Source of the DNA: Dechloromonas sp. | GTDB taxonomy: Bacteria; Pseudomonadota; Gammaproteobacteria; Burkholderiales; Rhodocyclaceae | DNA: 43,892 nucleotides | NCBI GenBank assembly: GCA_011391255.1 | Contig: JAABQV010000021.1 | Location: 1 to 43,892 of the forward strand | Direction: 5' to 3' | Shown here: piece after piece, positions 25,715-39,168 of the stretch | How positions within the stretch are numbered: position 1 is the stretch's first letter | How the letters are laid out: each line of letters starts with the position of its first letter | Notes under the pieces: model-generated | The model's input: the letters and a program-made list of their open reading frames with translations, nothing else | Databases searched by the model: none | Told to the model about the DNA's origin: nothing | Position numbers and translations under genes: made by a program

Positions 25715-28011
25715 TCGGCTTCCTTGCGCGCAACCACTTCGCGGCCGCCACGACCATCCATCGCAGTCACCAGGCCGGCTTTTTCCATCGCCTCAATCAG
25801 CCGCGCCGAGCGGTTGTAGCCAATCCGCAGGTGACGCTGAACCAGAGAAATCGAGGCGCGCTTGTTCTTCAAGACAATATCGACGGCCTGATCGTAAAGC
25901 GGATCGCTCTCGGCATCTGAACTGCCCTCACCGCCTTCGCCGCCCTCTTCATCATCACCGGCCGCGCCGTTGAGAATGTCTTCAACATACTCCGGGGCAC
26001 CTAATGATTTCAGGTGCTCGACAACACGATGCACTTCGTCATCGGAGACAAAGGCGCCATGAACGCGGGTCGGATAACCGGTACCCGGCGCCAGGTAAAG
26101 CATGTCACCCTGCCCGAGCAAGGCTTCGGCACCCATCTGATCAAGGATGGTGCGCGAGTCGATCTTGCTCGACACCTGGAAGGACAGGCGGGTCGGGATG
26201 TTGGCCTTGATCAGGCCGGTGATCACATCGACGCTTGGCCGCTGCGTCGCCAGTACCAGGTGGATACCTGAAGCACGGGCTTTCTGGGCGAGACGGGCGA
26301 TCTGCTCTTCGACCTTCTTGCCGACAACCATCATGAGGTCAGCCAGCTCGTCGATGATGACGACGATGAAGGGCATCGTCTTCAACGGCTCCGGGGTTTC
26401 CGGCGTCAGGGTCAGCGGATTCGGGATGTGCTCGCCGCGCTTTTCGGCATCGCGGATCTTGGTATTGAGGCCGGCGATGTTACGCACGCCCATCGCCGAC
26501 ATCAGCTTGTAGCGCTTTTCCATCTCGGTGACGCACCAGTGCAGCGCGTTGGCGGCCTGCTTCATGTCGGTGACGACCGGCGCCAGCAGATGCGGAATGC
26601 CTTCGTAGATGGACAGTTCGAGCATCTTGGGATCGACCATGATGAGGCGGACCTGATCCGGCTCGGCCTTGTAGAGCATCGACAAAATCATCGCATTGAC
26701 GCCGACCGACTTGCCCGAACCGGTCGTCCCGGCCACCAGCAGGTGCGGCGTCTTGGCCAGGTCGGCGACCACCGGCAGGCCGCCGATATCCTTGCCGAGG
26801 CAGACAGTCAGCGGGCTGCTCATGTCGTTGTAAGGTTTGCTGGAGATGATTTCGGAGAGCTTGACCATCTGCCGCCGGGGATTGGGCAATTCGAGCGCCA
26901 TGCACGACTTGCCGGGCACGGTTTCAACGACGCGGATCGAGACCATGGCCAGCGCCCGTGCCAGATCGCGCGCCAAATTAACGATCTGGGCACCCTTGAC
27001 GCCCACTGCCGGTTCGATCTCGTAGCGGGTGATGACCGGGCCGGGCAGCGCAGCCAGAACCTTGACCTGCACGCCGAAGTCAGCCAGCTTGCGCTCAATC
27101 AGGCGCGAAGTGTACTCAAGGATGTCAGCACTCACCGTCTCAGTCACCGGCGGTGCCGGATCAAGCAAATGGAGGGGCGGCAAGCGGCCACCAATGATCG
27201 CCTCAGGGAACAAGGCAACCTGTTTTTCCCGCTCTAGTCTCGCTTCCGCCTTTTTCGAGACCGGCACTTCAGGCGTCGCTACCTCAAAGTGAATAGGTTC
27301 GTGTAACTCAACGCGCCGCTTCTCCTCCTCAACCACCACCTCGCGTTGCTGCGCGACTTCCTTGCCGATCTGGCGATCACGCCAAGTATCGACACGACCG
27401 TAAAAGAAACCAACAAAAGTCTCAAGAATCAGTCCCAGCTTCTCGAACGCCCATAGCCAGGACATCCCGGAGAAGTAACTCCAGGCTGCAGCGAGCGTCG
27501 CCAGCAGCAACAGCGTCGAACCGGTGTAACCCAGTTGTTGCTCAAGTAACTGGCTCAACTCGATACCGATCAAGCCGCCCGGACTAAGCGGCAAGACGGC
27601 CTGTGAACTGTGAAAACGCAAGGCTTCCAGGGTCGAACTGGCGAGCAGGAGAATGACAAAGCCGCACAGGGCTAAGAGCAGTGGGCGAGGTGCGCTGGCG
27701 TCATCACCATTCAACCGCCGTAAGCCCCACCAGACAAAAATTCCGAACAAGGCCACCCACCACCAGGCGGACAAGCCAAACACATAGAGCATCAAATCAG
27801 CCAGCCACGCCCCGGCACGCCCGGTCGGATTGTGCAGATGGGTGCTGATCACTGAATGAGACCAGCCCGGATCGTCCTTGCTAAAACCCCACAAGGCCAT
27901 CGCCAGGAAAATAGCGACCACCCCCAACCCGATCCAGCGCGACTCCTGTAAGAGGCCACCCACTTTATCCGGCAACGGGCTGGCATTACGTTCAAAGGCT
28001 TTTGCGCCCAA
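25711..28011 (-). CDS. ftsK: DNA translocase FtsK
   Basis: Septal DNA pump that clears and aligns chromosome termini for XerCD. The 766-residue protein has an N-terminal part with about four membrane segments (residues ~25-195), a short charged linker, then the RecA-like motor with Walker [15 protein letters not shown] (about 430) and Walker [37 protein letters not shown] and [18 protein letters not shown]. The C-terminal gamma domain ([20 protein letters not shown]...) is the winged helix that reads KOPS. It lacks the very long linker of E. coli FtsK. The start appears to be TTG at 28011 with GGAG upstream inside the end of the preceding regulator gene; no ATG fits as well. Confidence 0.95.
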   Translation of the reverse strand: MGAKAFERNASPLPDKVGGLLQESRWIGLGVVAIFLAMALWGFSKDDPGWSHSVISTHLHNPTGRAGAWLADLMLYVFGLSAWWWVALFGIFVWWGLRRLNGDDASAPRPLLLALCGFVILLLASSTLEALRFHSSQAVLPLSPGGLIGIELSQLLEQQLGYTGSTLLLLATLAAAWSYFSGMSWLWAFEKLGLILETFVGFFYGRVDTWRDRQIGKEVAQQREVVVEEEKRRVELHEPIHFEVATPEVPVSKKAEARLEREKQVALFPEAIIGGRLPPLHLLDPAPPVTETVSADILEYTSRLIERKLADFGVQVKVLAALPGPVITRYEIEPAVGVKGAQIVNLARDLARALAMVSIRVVETVPGKSCMALELPNPRRQMVKLSEIISSKPYNDMSSPLTVCLGKDIGGLPVVADLAKTPHLLVAGTTGSGKSVGVNAMILSMLYKAEPDQVRLIMVDPKMLELSIYEGIPHLLAPVVTDMKQAANALHWCVTEMEKRYKLMSAMGVRNIAGLNTKIRDAEKRGEHIPNPLTLTPETPEPLKTMPFIVVIIDELADLMMVVGKKVEEQIARLAQKARASGIHLVLATQRPSVDVITGLIKANIPTRLSFQVSSKIDSRTILDQMGAEALLGQGDMLYLAPGTGYPTRVHGAFVSDDEVHRVVEHLKSLGAPEYVEDILNGAAGDDEEGGEGGEGSSDAESDPLYDQAVDIVLKNKRASISLVQRHLRIGYNRSARLIEAMEKAGLVTAMDGRGGREVVARKEAE

Positions 28012-28012
28012 A

Positions 28013-28675
28013 TCAATCTCCTACGATGGTCAAGACATTGCCATCGCTAACGATGTAACCACTGAGCTCCAGGTCACGCATCACCTTGCTGACCATTTCC
28101 CGCGAGGCGCCGATCATCCGCGCCATATCCTGCTTGGAAATTTTCTGTTTAAGCACCCGCTTGCCATCTTCCTCAACCGACATATCGAGGAGAAGTCGCG
28201 CAACCCGGCCATAAACATCAAGCAACGCGAGACTTTCAATCTTGCGATCAGCCTCGCGCAGCCGCCCAACAAGAATCTGCATCAGTTTGAGAGCGACCTG
28301 AAAGTTATCCTGCATGCAACGATGAAAAGCGTCGCGACTCAAGATTAACAACTCGCACGGTTCGGTTGCAATCACGCTGGCTGAACGCGGGCTACCATCA
28401 ATCAAACCCATCTCGCCAAAAAACTCGCCGGGGCCAAGCCAGGCGAGAATAATCTCGCGCCCTTCTTCATCGCTGTTAGTAACTTTAGCCCGCCCGCTCA
28501 ACAGGACATAGAGCGAATCCGTCGCGTCGCCCGCGCGCACCACGTAGGCGCTTCGAGTTACCCGCTTGCGCCCGGCAATTTTTGAGAGCTTTTCGAGCTC
28601 AAGCTCATCCAGCCCCGAAAAAAGCGACAGGTTACGCAAAACAACCAGGCTCAAGCCAAAATTATTCGCAGGCAC
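28013..28675 (-). CDS. Crp/Fnr-family transcription regulator
   Basis: A 220-residue regulator with an N-terminal cyclic-nucleotide-binding fold ([50 protein letters not shown]) and a C-terminal HTH ([30 protein letters not shown]). The N-terminus has no cysteine group, so it is not an oxygen-sensing FNR. The phosphate-binding G-E and R-S of CRP are kept, but the positions matching CRP Thr127 and Ser128 at the dimer helix are Ala and Asp ([16 protein letters not shown]), so cAMP may not be the ligand. The start is GTG at 28675; a minus-strand TATAAT lies about 33 bases upstream. It precedes ftsK by two bases and is divergent from trxB. Confidence 0.9.
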   Translation of the reverse strand: MPANNFGLSLVVLRNLSLFSGLDELELEKLSKIAGRKRVTRSAYVVRAGDATDSLYVLLSGRAKVTNSDEEGREIILAWLGPGEFFGEMGLIDGSPRSASVIATEPCELLILSRDAFHRCMQDNFQVALKLMQILVGRLREADRKIESLALLDVYGRVARLLLDMSVEEDGKRVLKQKISKQDMARMIGASREMVSKVMRDLELSGYIVSDGNVLTIVGD

Positions 28676-28707
28676 AAATCAGTTTCCAGTCATATAGTTA
28701 CACAAGA

Positions 28708-28713
28708 ATTATA
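28708..28713 (-). promoter_or_regulatory. Candidate -10 box for the crp-like/ftsK operon
   Basis: TATAAT on the minus strand, 33 bases before the GTG start of the regulator. The -35 region is poor (TTGTGG at 15-base spacing), as is common for activated promoters. Confidence 0.45.
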
Positions 28714-28769
28714 AACCGAATTCACGAACCACAAGATTTACAGGGGAAAAAGATAGGCAGTGGCGGCGC

Positions 28770-29761
<992 letters not shown>

Positions 29762-29764
29762 GGC

Positions 29765-30316
29765 TTGATCGACCCTGACGATATTGCTGCCTTCCGGGCG
29801 GCAGTGGCAGATGCCCGGCCATTGCCTGCCTCGGGTCGCGTCCATCTGAGGGGTACGTTACCGCCACCGCGACCGCTGCAGCACCTCGCTGACGAACGGG
29901 CAGCGCTGCATGAAAGCCTGCACGGCAAAATCGGCCTGCAAGACCGTCTCGAAGGTGGCGACGAACCGCATTACGTGCGGAATGGCCTTGCGCAAACTGT
30001 CTTGCGTGATCTGCGGCGCGGGCGCTGGGTGATTCAGGACGAAATCGACCTGCACGGCCTCAACCGCGATGAAGCCCGCCATCTGCTCGCCGGCTTTCTG
30101 GCCGAATGCCTGCGCGACGGCAAGCGCTGCCTACGGGTAGTGCATGGCAAAGGGCTGAGCTCGCCGCAAAAAACTTCCATATTGCGCCAACTGGTGCGCG
30201 GCTGGCTGGCCCAGCGCGATGAAGTTCTCGCCTACTGCCAGGCCAAGCCGCACGATGGCGGCGAAGGAGCTTTGATCGTTTTGTTACGCGCCCCGAAAAA
30301 ACTGAGGGCAGCCTGA
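29765..30316 (+). CDS. Smr-domain protein, SmrA-like
   Basis: A 183-residue protein whose C-terminal half is an Smr (MutS2-related) domain, a putative nicking endonuclease fold: EIDLHGLNRDEARHLLAGFL (the L-D-L-H-G signature), LRVVHGKGLSSP (the H-G-K-G motif) and a closing GGEGALIVLL. The N-terminal ~90 residues are the charged region usual in proteobacterial SmrA/SmrB. The start is a TTG at 29765, three bases after the trxB stop, since no in-frame ATG precedes the conserved part. Cellular role in this lineage is not established. Confidence 0.88.
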   Translation: MIDPDDIAAFRAAVADARPLPASGRVHLRGTLPPPRPLQHLADERAALHESLHGKIGLQDRLEGGDEPHYVRNGLAQTVLRDLRRGRWVIQDEIDLHGLNRDEARHLLAGFLAECLRDGKRCLRVVHGKGLSSPQKTSILRQLVRGWLAQRDEVLAYCQAKPHDGGEGALIVLLRAPKKLRAA

Positions 30317-30334
30317 GCTGCCCTTGAGTTTTTG
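30306..30334 (+). terminator. Rho-independent terminator of trxB-smr
   Basis: GGGCAGC-CTGA-GCTGCCC (30306-30323), followed by TTGAGTTTTT. The stem overlaps the last codons and stop of the Smr gene. Confidence 0.75.
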
Positions 30335-30366
30335 CCCTATTTCGGGCGTTGACCGGAAGACACCGA

Positions 30367-32339
<1,973 letters not shown>

Positions 32340-32345
32340 GACGGC

Positions 32346-32894
32346 TTAGTAGGCCGGTTTGTCTTTCGCGTCTTTGAAACGCTGAATACCGGTCATGACT
32401 TCATTGCGGGCAGCATCGATGCCTTCCCAGCCATTGACCTTGACCCACTTGCCCGGCTCAAGATCCTTGTAGTGCTCGAAGAAGTGGGAAATTTGCTTAC
32501 GCAGCAATTCCGGCATGTCTTCGAAGTTTTTGACATCCTTGTAGAGCGGGGTCAGCTTATCGACCGGAACGGCCAGCAGCTTGGCATCGTCACCACCTTC
32601 GTCAGTCATCGACAACTGACCGAGCGGACGGCAGCGCACAACGACACCTGGCGGCAGAGAGAACGGTGCCACGACCAGCACATCAACCGGGTCGCCATCG
32701 CCGGCGATAGTGTGCGGAATGTAGCCGTAGTTGCAGGGGTAGTGCATGGAAGTGGACATGAAGCGATCAACAAAAATCGCGCCGCTTTCCTTGTCGACTT
32801 CGTATTTAACCGGCTCGGAATGAGCCGAAATTTCGATGATGACATTGAAGTCATCGGGAAGGGCCTTGCCGGAAGGAACGTAGTTAAGTGCCAT
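32346..32894 (-). CDS. ppa: Inorganic pyrophosphatase
   Basis: Hydrolyses pyrophosphate released by biosynthetic reactions such as that of the next gene, nadE. The 182-residue family I enzyme has the substrate-binding [36 protein letters not shown] and the metal-binding signature [10 protein letters not shown] (D-G-D-P-V-D), then [25 protein letters not shown]. Length matches the hexameric bacterial type. It is spaced 6 bases from nadE. Confidence 0.97.
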   Translation of the reverse strand: MALNYVPSGKALPDDFNVIIEISAHSEPVKYEVDKESGAIFVDRFMSTSMHYPCNYGYIPHTIAGDGDPVDVLVVAPFSLPPGVVVRCRPLGQLSMTDEGGDDAKLLAVPVDKLTPLYKDVKNFEDMPELLRKQISHFFEHYKDLEPGKWVKVNGWEGIDAARNEVMTGIQRFKDAKDKPAY

Positions 32895-32955
32895 TTTTAT
32901 CTCTCTGCGTTTAGGTTTTGAGAACTTACGATTATAACGTCGGGCTATCGATTAT

Positions 32956-33741
32956 TCACTGCCAGGCAGTGAGAAACTCCTGCCAATGAGGCTTGGCAAT
33001 TTTCTCCAGCTGCGTTTTGACAAAGTCAATTTCGGCTAATTCTTCAGCTGCCGTCAATTCGCCACGGAAGCGCCGGAAACGGTTATAGACGAGGTAAGTA
33101 TTGACGACATCGGTTTCGCAATAGTCGCGAATCTCGGCGCTTTTTCCAGCCTGCCAGACTTCCCAAACCTTGCTGCCGTCCATGCCGAGCTTGCCGGGAA
33201 AGCCGTAAAGCTTGGCCAGGTCATCGAGCGGCGCATTGGCTCGGGCATTGTAGAGGGCCAGCAGATCCATCAGATCGAGATGGCGCATATGGTAGCGACT
33301 GATGTAGTTGTTCCACTTAAAATCGCGCGAATCGGCGTAGTCGCCATCGCCAAGATCCCAGTAACGAGGTGCTGCAACGCCGTGCAACATACCGCGATAG
33401 TGCAGCACGGGCAGGTCGAAGCCGCTGCCATTCCAGGAAACAATCTGCGGGGAGAATTTTTCGATACCATCGAAAAAGCGCTGGATAATCGCGCCTTCGT
33501 TCAAATCCGGCTCAGCCAGGGACCAGACCTTGAGCCCGTCGCTGGTGCGCAGCACGCAGGAAATGGTCACGACACGCTGCAGGTGCAACTGGAGAAAGTC
33601 ATTGCCGGTCTTTGCACGCCGCTGCTGGAAGGCGAGTTCGGCGACCTCATCATCAGAAAGTTCAGCCGGCAGATCATTGAGGCGACGATACCCGGCGACA
33701 TCGGGAATCGTCTCGATATCAAAAATCAGCACCGGCTTCAT
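32956..33741 (-). CDS. Predicted 3'-5' exonuclease (DNA polymerase B-like DEDDy fold)
   Basis: A 261-residue stand-alone exonuclease domain of the type related to the proofreading domain of family B polymerases. Exo I is seen in LIFDIETIPD (D and E), Exo II in IVSWNGSGFDLPVLHYRG (N-x-x-x-F-D), and Exo III in YCETDVVNTYLVYNRFR (Y-x-x-x-D). No polymerase or helicase domain is attached. Its ATG overlaps the cysM stop (ATGA), so it is coupled to cysM. The substrate in the cell is unknown. Confidence 0.88.
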   Translation of the reverse strand: MKPVLIFDIETIPDVAGYRRLNDLPAELSDDEVAELAFQQRRAKTGNDFLQLHLQRVVTISCVLRTSDGLKVWSLAEPDLNEGAIIQRFFDGIEKFSPQIVSWNGSGFDLPVLHYRGMLHGVAAPRYWDLGDGDYADSRDFKWNNYISRYHMRHLDLMDLLALYNARANAPLDDLAKLYGFPGKLGMDGSKVWEVWQAGKSAEIRDYCETDVVNTYLVYNRFRRFRGELTAAEELAEIDFVKTQLEKIAKPHWQEFLTAWQ

Positions 33742-34637
33742 GCCGGAAAGACGCCCGTCGACAAGTAACGATCCCCGCGATCACAGATGATGCTGACAAT
33801 GACAGCGTTCTCGAGCGTTGCGGCGAGGCGCAGGGCGACGGCAACACCACCGCCGGAAGAAATCCCGGCAAAAATACCCTCTTCTGTCGCCAGGCGACGG
33901 GTCATTGCCTCGGCATTGGCCTGACTAACGTATTCGATACGGTCAACGTTGGTTCTATCGTAAATTTTCGGCAGGTAGGCTTCCGGCCATTTGCGGATGC
34001 CGGGAATCTGGCTACCGTCTTCCGGCTGGCAGCCAACAATCTGGATCGCCGGGTTCTGCTCCTTGAGAAATCTGGAGGTCCCCATGATGGTGCCGGTCGT
34101 CCCCATACTGGCGACGAAATGGGTGATTTTGCCGCCGGTATCGCGCCAGATTTCCGGGCCGGTACCCTCGTAATGCGCCAGCGGATTGTCGCTGTTGGCG
34201 AACTGATCGAGGATGACGCCCCTGCCCTCATTGCGCAGCTTTTCGGCGACATCGCGGCACAACTCCATGCCACCATCCTTGGGCGTTAGAACCAGCTCGG
34301 CGCCGTAGGCACGCATGCTTTGGCGGCGCTCAATGCTTTGATTTTCCGGCATAACGAGGATCATCTTGTAACCCTTGATCGCCGCCGCCATCGCCAGAGC
34401 GATGCCGGTATTGCCGGAGGTTGCTTCGATCAGCGTATCACCCGGCTTGATCTCACCGCGCGCTTCTGCACGTGTAATCATCGACAGCGCTGGCCTGTCT
34501 TTCACCGAACCGGCCGGGTTATTACCCTCCAGCTTGGCCAGAATAACATTGCGGCGCTGCTCGTTCGCCGCCCCTGGAATACGTACCAGGCGCACCAGCG
34601 GGGTGTTTCCAACAAAATCCTGCAGGGTTTTATACAT
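33738..34637 (-). CDS. cysM: Cysteine synthase B (O-acetylserine sulfhydrylase)
   Basis: PLP enzyme making cysteine from O-acetylserine and sulfide or thiosulfate. The 299-residue product opens [17 protein letters not shown]; the PLP lysine is in [14 protein letters not shown] (about residue 44), the substrate loop is [13 protein letters not shown], and the phosphate-binding glycine loop is [26 protein letters not shown] closes it. The Arg-rich '[19 protein letters not shown]' segment is typical of the CysM branch. The ATG at 34637 lies inside the 3' end of hldD (8 bases overlap); 20 codons of upstream open frame are ignored. Confidence 0.95.
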   Translation of the reverse strand: MYKTLQDFVGNTPLVRLVRIPGAANEQRRNVILAKLEGNNPAGSVKDRPALSMITRAEARGEIKPGDTLIEATSGNTGIALAMAAAIKGYKMILVMPENQSIERRQSMRAYGAELVLTPKDGGMELCRDVAEKLRNEGRGVILDQFANSDNPLAHYEGTGPEIWRDTGGKITHFVASMGTTGTIMGTSRFLKEQNPAIQIVGCQPEDGSQIPGIRKWPEAYLPKIYDRTNVDRIEYVSQANAEAMTRRLATEEGIFAGISSGGGVAVALRLAATLENAVIVSIICDRGDRYLSTGVFPA

Positions 34638-35640
34638 TCTTTGCCAGCCACGCGACATACTGGGCAACGCCTTCCTCAACCGTCGCCATCGGCGCATCGT
34701 AGCCGGCAGCCCGCAAACGCGTCAGATCGCCTTGCGTAAATGCCTGATACTTGCCTTTCAAAGCCTCGGGGAAGGCGATGTATTCCAGCAATCCCTGCGC
34801 CCGTAACTCATCAAGCGTCAGTGGCGCGGCATTTTCCGCCCCGTTTTTTGCCTGCAAACAGCCGTTGACCGCAGCAACCGCGACATCATTAAAACTTTGC
34901 GAACGGCCTGCCCCCAAATTGAAGATGCCCGATTTATTTGGATGATCGAGGAAGAACAAATTGACCTTGGCGACATCGCCGACATAGACAAAATCTCGCA
35001 TCTGCCCGCCGTTTTCATAGCCATGCGAACCTTCAAACAACTTCACCTTGCCATCGGCACGGAACTGATTGAAATTGTGAAACGCAACTGAAGCCATGCG
35101 CCCCTTGTGCGTTTCGCGCGGGCCATAGACGTTGAAATAGCGGAAGCCGACGATCTGCGACGACGGGTCTTTGGCCAGACGCTGGCGAACAATCTGGTCA
35201 AACAGAAACTTCGAATAGCCATAAACATTGAGTGGCCCTTCGTACTGGCGCTCTTCCTTGAACACCGAGGTGCTGCCGTAGGTCGCCGCACTTGATGCGT
35301 AGAGAAACTGCACCTCCTGATCCTGGCACCAGTCGAGGAGAATCATCGAATAGCGATAATTGTTCTCCATCATGTAGCGGCCGTCGGTTTCCATGGTGTC
35401 GGAGCAAGCACCCTCATGGAAAATGGCTTCAATCTCGCCATCAAAATGGCCGGCCTGAATCCGCTCGATGAAATCGTGCTTGTCGAGATAATCGACGATG
35501 TCGCAATCAATCAGGTTCTTGAATTTATCAGCTTTGGTCAGGTTATCGACGGCGATAATGTTCTTCAGGCCACGCTCGTTGAGCGCCTTGACAATGTTGG
35601 AACCAATAAAGCCGGCGGCGCCGGTGACGACGATGTACAT
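34630..35640 (-). CDS. hldD: ADP-L-glycero-D-manno-heptose 6-epimerase
   Basis: Last step of ADP-heptose synthesis for the LPS inner core. The 336-residue short-chain dehydrogenase-type protein has the NADP-binding start [41 protein letters not shown] (substrate region), the catalytic YGYSKFLFD (Y-x-x-x-K) and '[23 protein letters not shown]' typical for HldD. The kinase for an earlier step, hldA, is 12 bases upstream on the same strand, and the two genes form the heptose part of the operon. Confidence 0.96.
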   Translation of the reverse strand: MYIVVTGAAGFIGSNIVKALNERGLKNIIAVDNLTKADKFKNLIDCDIVDYLDKHDFIERIQAGHFDGEIEAIFHEGACSDTMETDGRYMMENNYRYSMILLDWCQDQEVQFLYASSAATYGSTSVFKEERQYEGPLNVYGYSKFLFDQIVRQRLAKDPSSQIVGFRYFNVYGPRETHKGRMASVAFHNFNQFRADGKVKLFEGSHGYENGGQMRDFVYVGDVAKVNLFFLDHPNKSGIFNLGAGRSQSFNDVAVAAVNGCLQAKNGAENAAPLTLDELRAQGLLEYIAFPEALKGKYQAFTQGDLTRLRAAGYDAPMATVEEGVAQYVAWLAKNV

Positions 35641-35652
35641 TTTGAATTCTCC

Positions 35653-36576
35653 TTAGAGCGCAGCAGTCAGTTCCTGGCGCGTCACCACTGCGGTGCCCAA
35701 TTTACCAACCACAATGCCGCCGGCAATATTGGCGACGCGTATCGCTTCCGCCCAATCAGCCCCGGCAGCAATCATCACTGCCAGAGTTGCTATGACTGTA
35801 TCTCCGGCGCCTGAAACGTCAAAAACCTCCCGCGCGACGGCCGGTTGATGGTGGGTTTCATCGGCAAACAGCGTCATGCCGTCTTCGCTGCGCGTCACCA
35901 GGAGCGCTTCGACACCGAGATCGCCACGAATTTTGCGCGCCTTGGCTTCCAGTTCCTCTTCCGATTTCCAGCCGCCGACTACCTGCTTCAACTCGGAGCG
36001 GTTCGGGGTAATCACCGTCGCGCCGGCGTATTTTTCCCATTCATCGCCCTTGGGATCAACCAGCACCGGCTTGTCGTGCGAGCGGGCGATGCGAATCATC
36101 TCGCCAACATGGACAAGACCACCCTTGCCGTAATCGGAGAGGATGACCACATCGGCATCGATCACGCGCTGCTCGAAATCGGCCAGCTTGGCCTGCAAAA
36201 CCTCATGCGAAGGCGCCGTCTCGAAGTCTATGCGCAGCAATTGTTGCTGCCGGCCGATAACACGCAACTTGACAATGGTGTCGATGTCACGGTCAACGTG
36301 CAAATTGGCATCAATTTGTCCTTCGTCCAGCAAGCGAGCGAGACTGCGCCCGGCCTCATCGTCGCCAACCACCGAGAGCAAAGCCGTCACCGCACCGAGC
36401 GAAGCAGCATTGCGCGCCACATTGGCGGCACCGCCAAGGCGCTCTTCGATCCGCTCCACCTTGACCACCGGCACCGGCGCTTCCGGCGAAATGCGATTGA
36501 CCTCGCCAAACCAGTAACGATCGAGCATGACATCGCCAACCACGAGCAGGCGAACCCGCGAAATTTTATCCAGCAT
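35653..36576 (-). CDS. hldA: D-glycero-beta-D-manno-heptose-7-phosphate kinase
   Basis: Phosphorylates heptose 7-phosphate at C1 for LPS core synthesis. The 307-residue PfkB-type sugar kinase shows LLVVGDVMLDRYWFGEVNRISPEAPVPV, the glycine pair ERLGGAANVARNAASLGA, VVILSDYGKGGL and the catalytic FDVSGAGDTVIATLA (Asp of G-A-G-D). E. coli HldE is a kinase fused to an adenylyltransferase; here the protein ends after the kinase domain, so the adenylyltransferase (HldC) must be encoded elsewhere. Confidence 0.94.
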   Translation of the reverse strand: MLDKISRVRLLVVGDVMLDRYWFGEVNRISPEAPVPVVKVERIEERLGGAANVARNAASLGAVTALLSVVGDDEAGRSLARLLDEGQIDANLHVDRDIDTIVKLRVIGRQQQLLRIDFETAPSHEVLQAKLADFEQRVIDADVVILSDYGKGGLVHVGEMIRIARSHDKPVLVDPKGDEWEKYAGATVITPNRSELKQVVGGWKSEEELEAKARKIRGDLGVEALLVTRSEDGMTLFADETHHQPAVAREVFDVSGAGDTVIATLAVMIAAGADWAEAIRVANIAGGIVVGKLGTAVVTRQELTAAL

Positions 36577-36581
36577 GAAAA

Positions 36582-37904
36582 TTAACGTCCGATGGCAAAA
36601 TACTCGATGCCGGAATTACGCACAAACTTGGGATCGTAAAGATTACGCCCGTCAAAGATCACCGGATTTTTCAAAGCCGCCTTGATCGCTTCAAAGTCCG
36701 GACTGCGGAATTCCTTCCACTCGGTGGCGATAATCAATGCATCGGCCTCATCAAGCGCGCTCATCGGGCTCTCGGCATACTTCAGGCGGGAATCATCACC
36801 AAAAATACGCTGCGTTTCATGCATCGCCACCGGATCGTAGGCGCTGACGGTGGCACCGGCCGCAAACAAATCCTTGATCAACTCACGGCTCGGCGCATCG
36901 CGCATGTCGTCAGTATTCGGCTTGAAGGAAAGCCCCCACAGCGCGAAGTGTTTGCCTTTGAGGTCGGCGCCAAAACGCGCCTTGATCTTCTCGCTGAGGA
37001 TATGTTTTTGCAGGTCATTGGCTTCCTCGACGGCGGTCAACACTCTAAGCGTAATGTTGGCATCATCGGCTGCCGTCTTGATCAGCGCCTTGACGTCCTT
37101 CGGGAAGCAGGAGCCGCCGTAGCCACAACCGGGATAAAGGAAGTGATAGCCGATACGCGGGTCGGAGCCAATGCCCTGACGCACCATTTCGATGTCGGCA
37201 CCGAGCACTTCGGCCAGATTGGCAAGCTCGTTCATGAAACTGATGCGCGTCGCCAGCATGGCGTTGGCAGCATACTTGGTCAGTTCGGCACTCTTGACGT
37301 CAGTGATGATCAGGCGTTCATGGTTACGCTGGAAGGGCGCATAGAGGGCGCGCATCAGGTGGATGGCCTGCTCCTCTTCAGCCCCGACGACGATACGGTC
37401 AGGACGCATGAAGTCTTCAACGGCAGCCCCTTCTTTCAAAAACTCGGGGTTGGAAACGACGCTATAGGGAACTTCAAGGCCACGCTTTTTCAATTCGTCA
37501 GCCACGGCCGCCTTGACCTTGTCGGCGGTACCAACCGGAACCGTGCTTTTGTCGACAATCACTTTGTAGTCAGTCATCGTCCGCGCAATGTTGCGTGCAG
37601 CAGCAAGGACGTACTGAAGGTCAGCCGAGCCATCTTCATCCGGCGGCGTGCCAACTGCGATGAACTGGATGGTACCGTGCTGGACAGCCTTCTCGACATC
37701 GGTCGTGAAATGAAGCCGGCCGGCGGCGACGTTGCGCGTGACCATCTCCTGCAAACCCGGTTCGTAGATCGGGATACCGCCGTCTTCAAGTATCTTGATC
37801 TTCGCCGGATCGACATCGAGACAGAGCACATCGTTGCCGACTTCGGCGAGACAGGTACCACTTACCAAACCGACATAGCCGGTGCCAACCACTGTAATTT
37901 TCAT
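36582..37904 (-). CDS. ugd: UDP-glucose 6-dehydrogenase
   Basis: Oxidises UDP-glucose to UDP-glucuronate, used for exopolysaccharide or lipid A/LPS sugars. The 440-residue product begins with the NAD-binding [20 protein letters not shown], has '[14 protein letters not shown]' and '[23 protein letters not shown]', the catalytic Cys in [15 protein letters not shown] (about 260) and the C-terminal UDP-binding part ([18 protein letters not shown]). Length is standard. It is placed between lapB and hldA in the envelope-related part of the operon. Confidence 0.96.
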   Translation of the reverse strand: MKITVVGTGYVGLVSGTCLAEVGNDVLCLDVDPAKIKILEDGGIPIYEPGLQEMVTRNVAAGRLHFTTDVEKAVQHGTIQFIAVGTPPDEDGSADLQYVLAAARNIARTMTDYKVIVDKSTVPVGTADKVKAAVADELKKRGLEVPYSVVSNPEFLKEGAAVEDFMRPDRIVVGAEEEQAIHLMRALYAPFQRNHERLIITDVKSAELTKYAANAMLATRISFMNELANLAEVLGADIEMVRQGIGSDPRIGYHFLYPGCGYGGSCFPKDVKALIKTAADDANITLRVLTAVEEANDLQKHILSEKIKARFGADLKGKHFALWGLSFKPNTDDMRDAPSRELIKDLFAAGATVSAYDPVAMHETQRIFGDDSRLKYAESPMSALDEADALIIATEWKEFRSPDFEAIKAALKNPVIFDGRNLYDPKFVRNSGIEYFAIGR

Positions 37905-37913
37905 GTGATATTC

Positions 37914-39086
37914 CTATAAGCTTGAGTCAAATTCTTCACTGCGCCTTGGCGGATAAGTTTCCCAGCCCCCGCAAGCCGGGCATCGCCAGTAGAACTGACG
38001 CGCCTTGAAGCCGCAATTATCGCACCGATAACGCGCCAATCGCTTGGTGTAGCCCTGAATGATCGTCCTGGCGATTTCGACATCCGGCCTGACTTCTGGC
38101 GCCACCAGCGGCAGGCGCGCACTCATGAGTTTTTCGAGGCCAAGCAGGGTCGGGTTGCGTTGCAACTCATCACGAACCAAACGGTAGGCCACTTCGTTAC
38201 CCTCGGCCTCAAGCACCAGCTGATAGACCACATCGAGCAAATCGAGCGAGGGATAACGCTCGAGAAATCCGCTAAGCAGGGCAATACCTTCATCGCGCCG
38301 CTCCAGCTTGCGATAGCAATCCAGCAAGCGCTGGGCAACCAGTGCTAGAAAAGCAGGATCCTGCTGTTCGATACGTAACCACGCCGCAATCGCTGCTTCC
38401 AGCTGGCCTTCCTGTATCAGCAAATCTCCCAGCAACAGGCTGGCGCGCACACATTTACGATTTTGCTGAACCGCTGCTTCAAGATAGCCACGCGCTGAAT
38501 CGGGCTTTGATCGAATAATTTCGTTGGCAGCAAGTTCGCAATAAAACTCTGCCACCTGCTGCTGCGAGGCGACATCCGGCAACTCGTTGGCCAGATCAAT
38601 GGCTTTCTGCCACTCTTTTTCGACCTGATAAATTTCGAGAAGATTACGCTTGGCGTCGGCTTCAAACGCCGTTCCGACCATTTTGTTGAAAATTTCCTCG
38701 GCGCGGTCGAGCAAGCCGGCCTTCAAATAATCCTGCCCCAATTCCGCCAGTGCATGCAAACGAACACCTTCATCCAGATCATCGCGGTCAATCAGATTCT
38801 GGTGCATGCGGATCGCCCGCTCGGTCTCGCCACGGCGGCGAAAGAGATTGCCCAACGCAAAATGCAGCTCAACGGTTTGCGAATCAACCTTGGCAACCTC
38901 AAGAAACGAATCAATCGCCTTGTCCGGCTGCTCATTGAGCAGAAAATTCAGACCCTGAAAGTAGGATCTTGGCAAAGCGCGTGACTCATGCACCACCTGG
39001 CGCATATCAACACGCGCAGCAGCCCAGCCCAGTGCAAAAAAAACGGGGATAAGCAGTAGCTGCCAATATTCAAACAATTCGCTCAT
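37914..39086 (-). CDS. lapB: Lipopolysaccharide assembly protein LapB
   Basis: TPR adaptor at the inner membrane that controls LpxC turnover and LPS export. The 390-residue protein has one N-terminal membrane segment (YWQLLLIPVFFALGWAAARVD), a chain of tetratricopeptide repeats over residues ~50-340 (AIDSFLEVAKVDSQTVELHFALG, ERAIRMHQNLIDRDDL and others) and a C-terminal rubredoxin-like knob with two CxxC pairs (RCDNCGF...RCPACGGWE). This is the standard LapB layout. The gene usually follows lapA; no lapA-like frame lies between it and ihfB here, and a terminator ends 27 bases before its ATG. Confidence 0.94.
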   Translation of the reverse strand: MSELFEYWQLLLIPVFFALGWAAARVDMRQVVHESRALPRSYFQGLNFLLNEQPDKAIDSFLEVAKVDSQTVELHFALGNLFRRRGETERAIRMHQNLIDRDDLDEGVRLHALAELGQDYLKAGLLDRAEEIFNKMVGTAFEADAKRNLLEIYQVEKEWQKAIDLANELPDVASQQQVAEFYCELAANEIIRSKPDSARGYLEAAVQQNRKCVRASLLLGDLLIQEGQLEAAIAAWLRIEQQDPAFLALVAQRLLDCYRKLERRDEGIALLSGFLERYPSLDLLDVVYQLVLEAEGNEVAYRLVRDELQRNPTLLGLEKLMSARLPLVAPEVRPDVEIARTIIQGYTKRLARYRCDNCGFKARQFYWRCPACGGWETYPPRRSEEFDSSL

Positions 39087-39112
39087 GCCGCAAAAACACT
39101 CAAAAAAATCAA

Positions 39113-39143
39113 TAAAAAAGGGCAGTGAAACTGCTCACTGCCC
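39113..39143 (-). terminator. Rho-independent terminator after ihfB
   Basis: GGGCAGTGA (minus strand 39143-39135) pairs with TCACTGCCC (39128-39120) around a 6-base loop, followed on the minus strand by CTTTTTTATT. It separates rpsA-ihfB from lapB, whose ATG at 39086 comes 27 bases later. Confidence 0.85.
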
Positions 39144-39168
39144 TGAATCTAACACATTGCCTCTAGCG

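Noticed and set aside
36819..37919. 366-codon plus-strand frame opposite ugd
   Set aside because: Antisense shadow of ugd; the protein composition (many His, Gln, Arg) is typical of such shadows.
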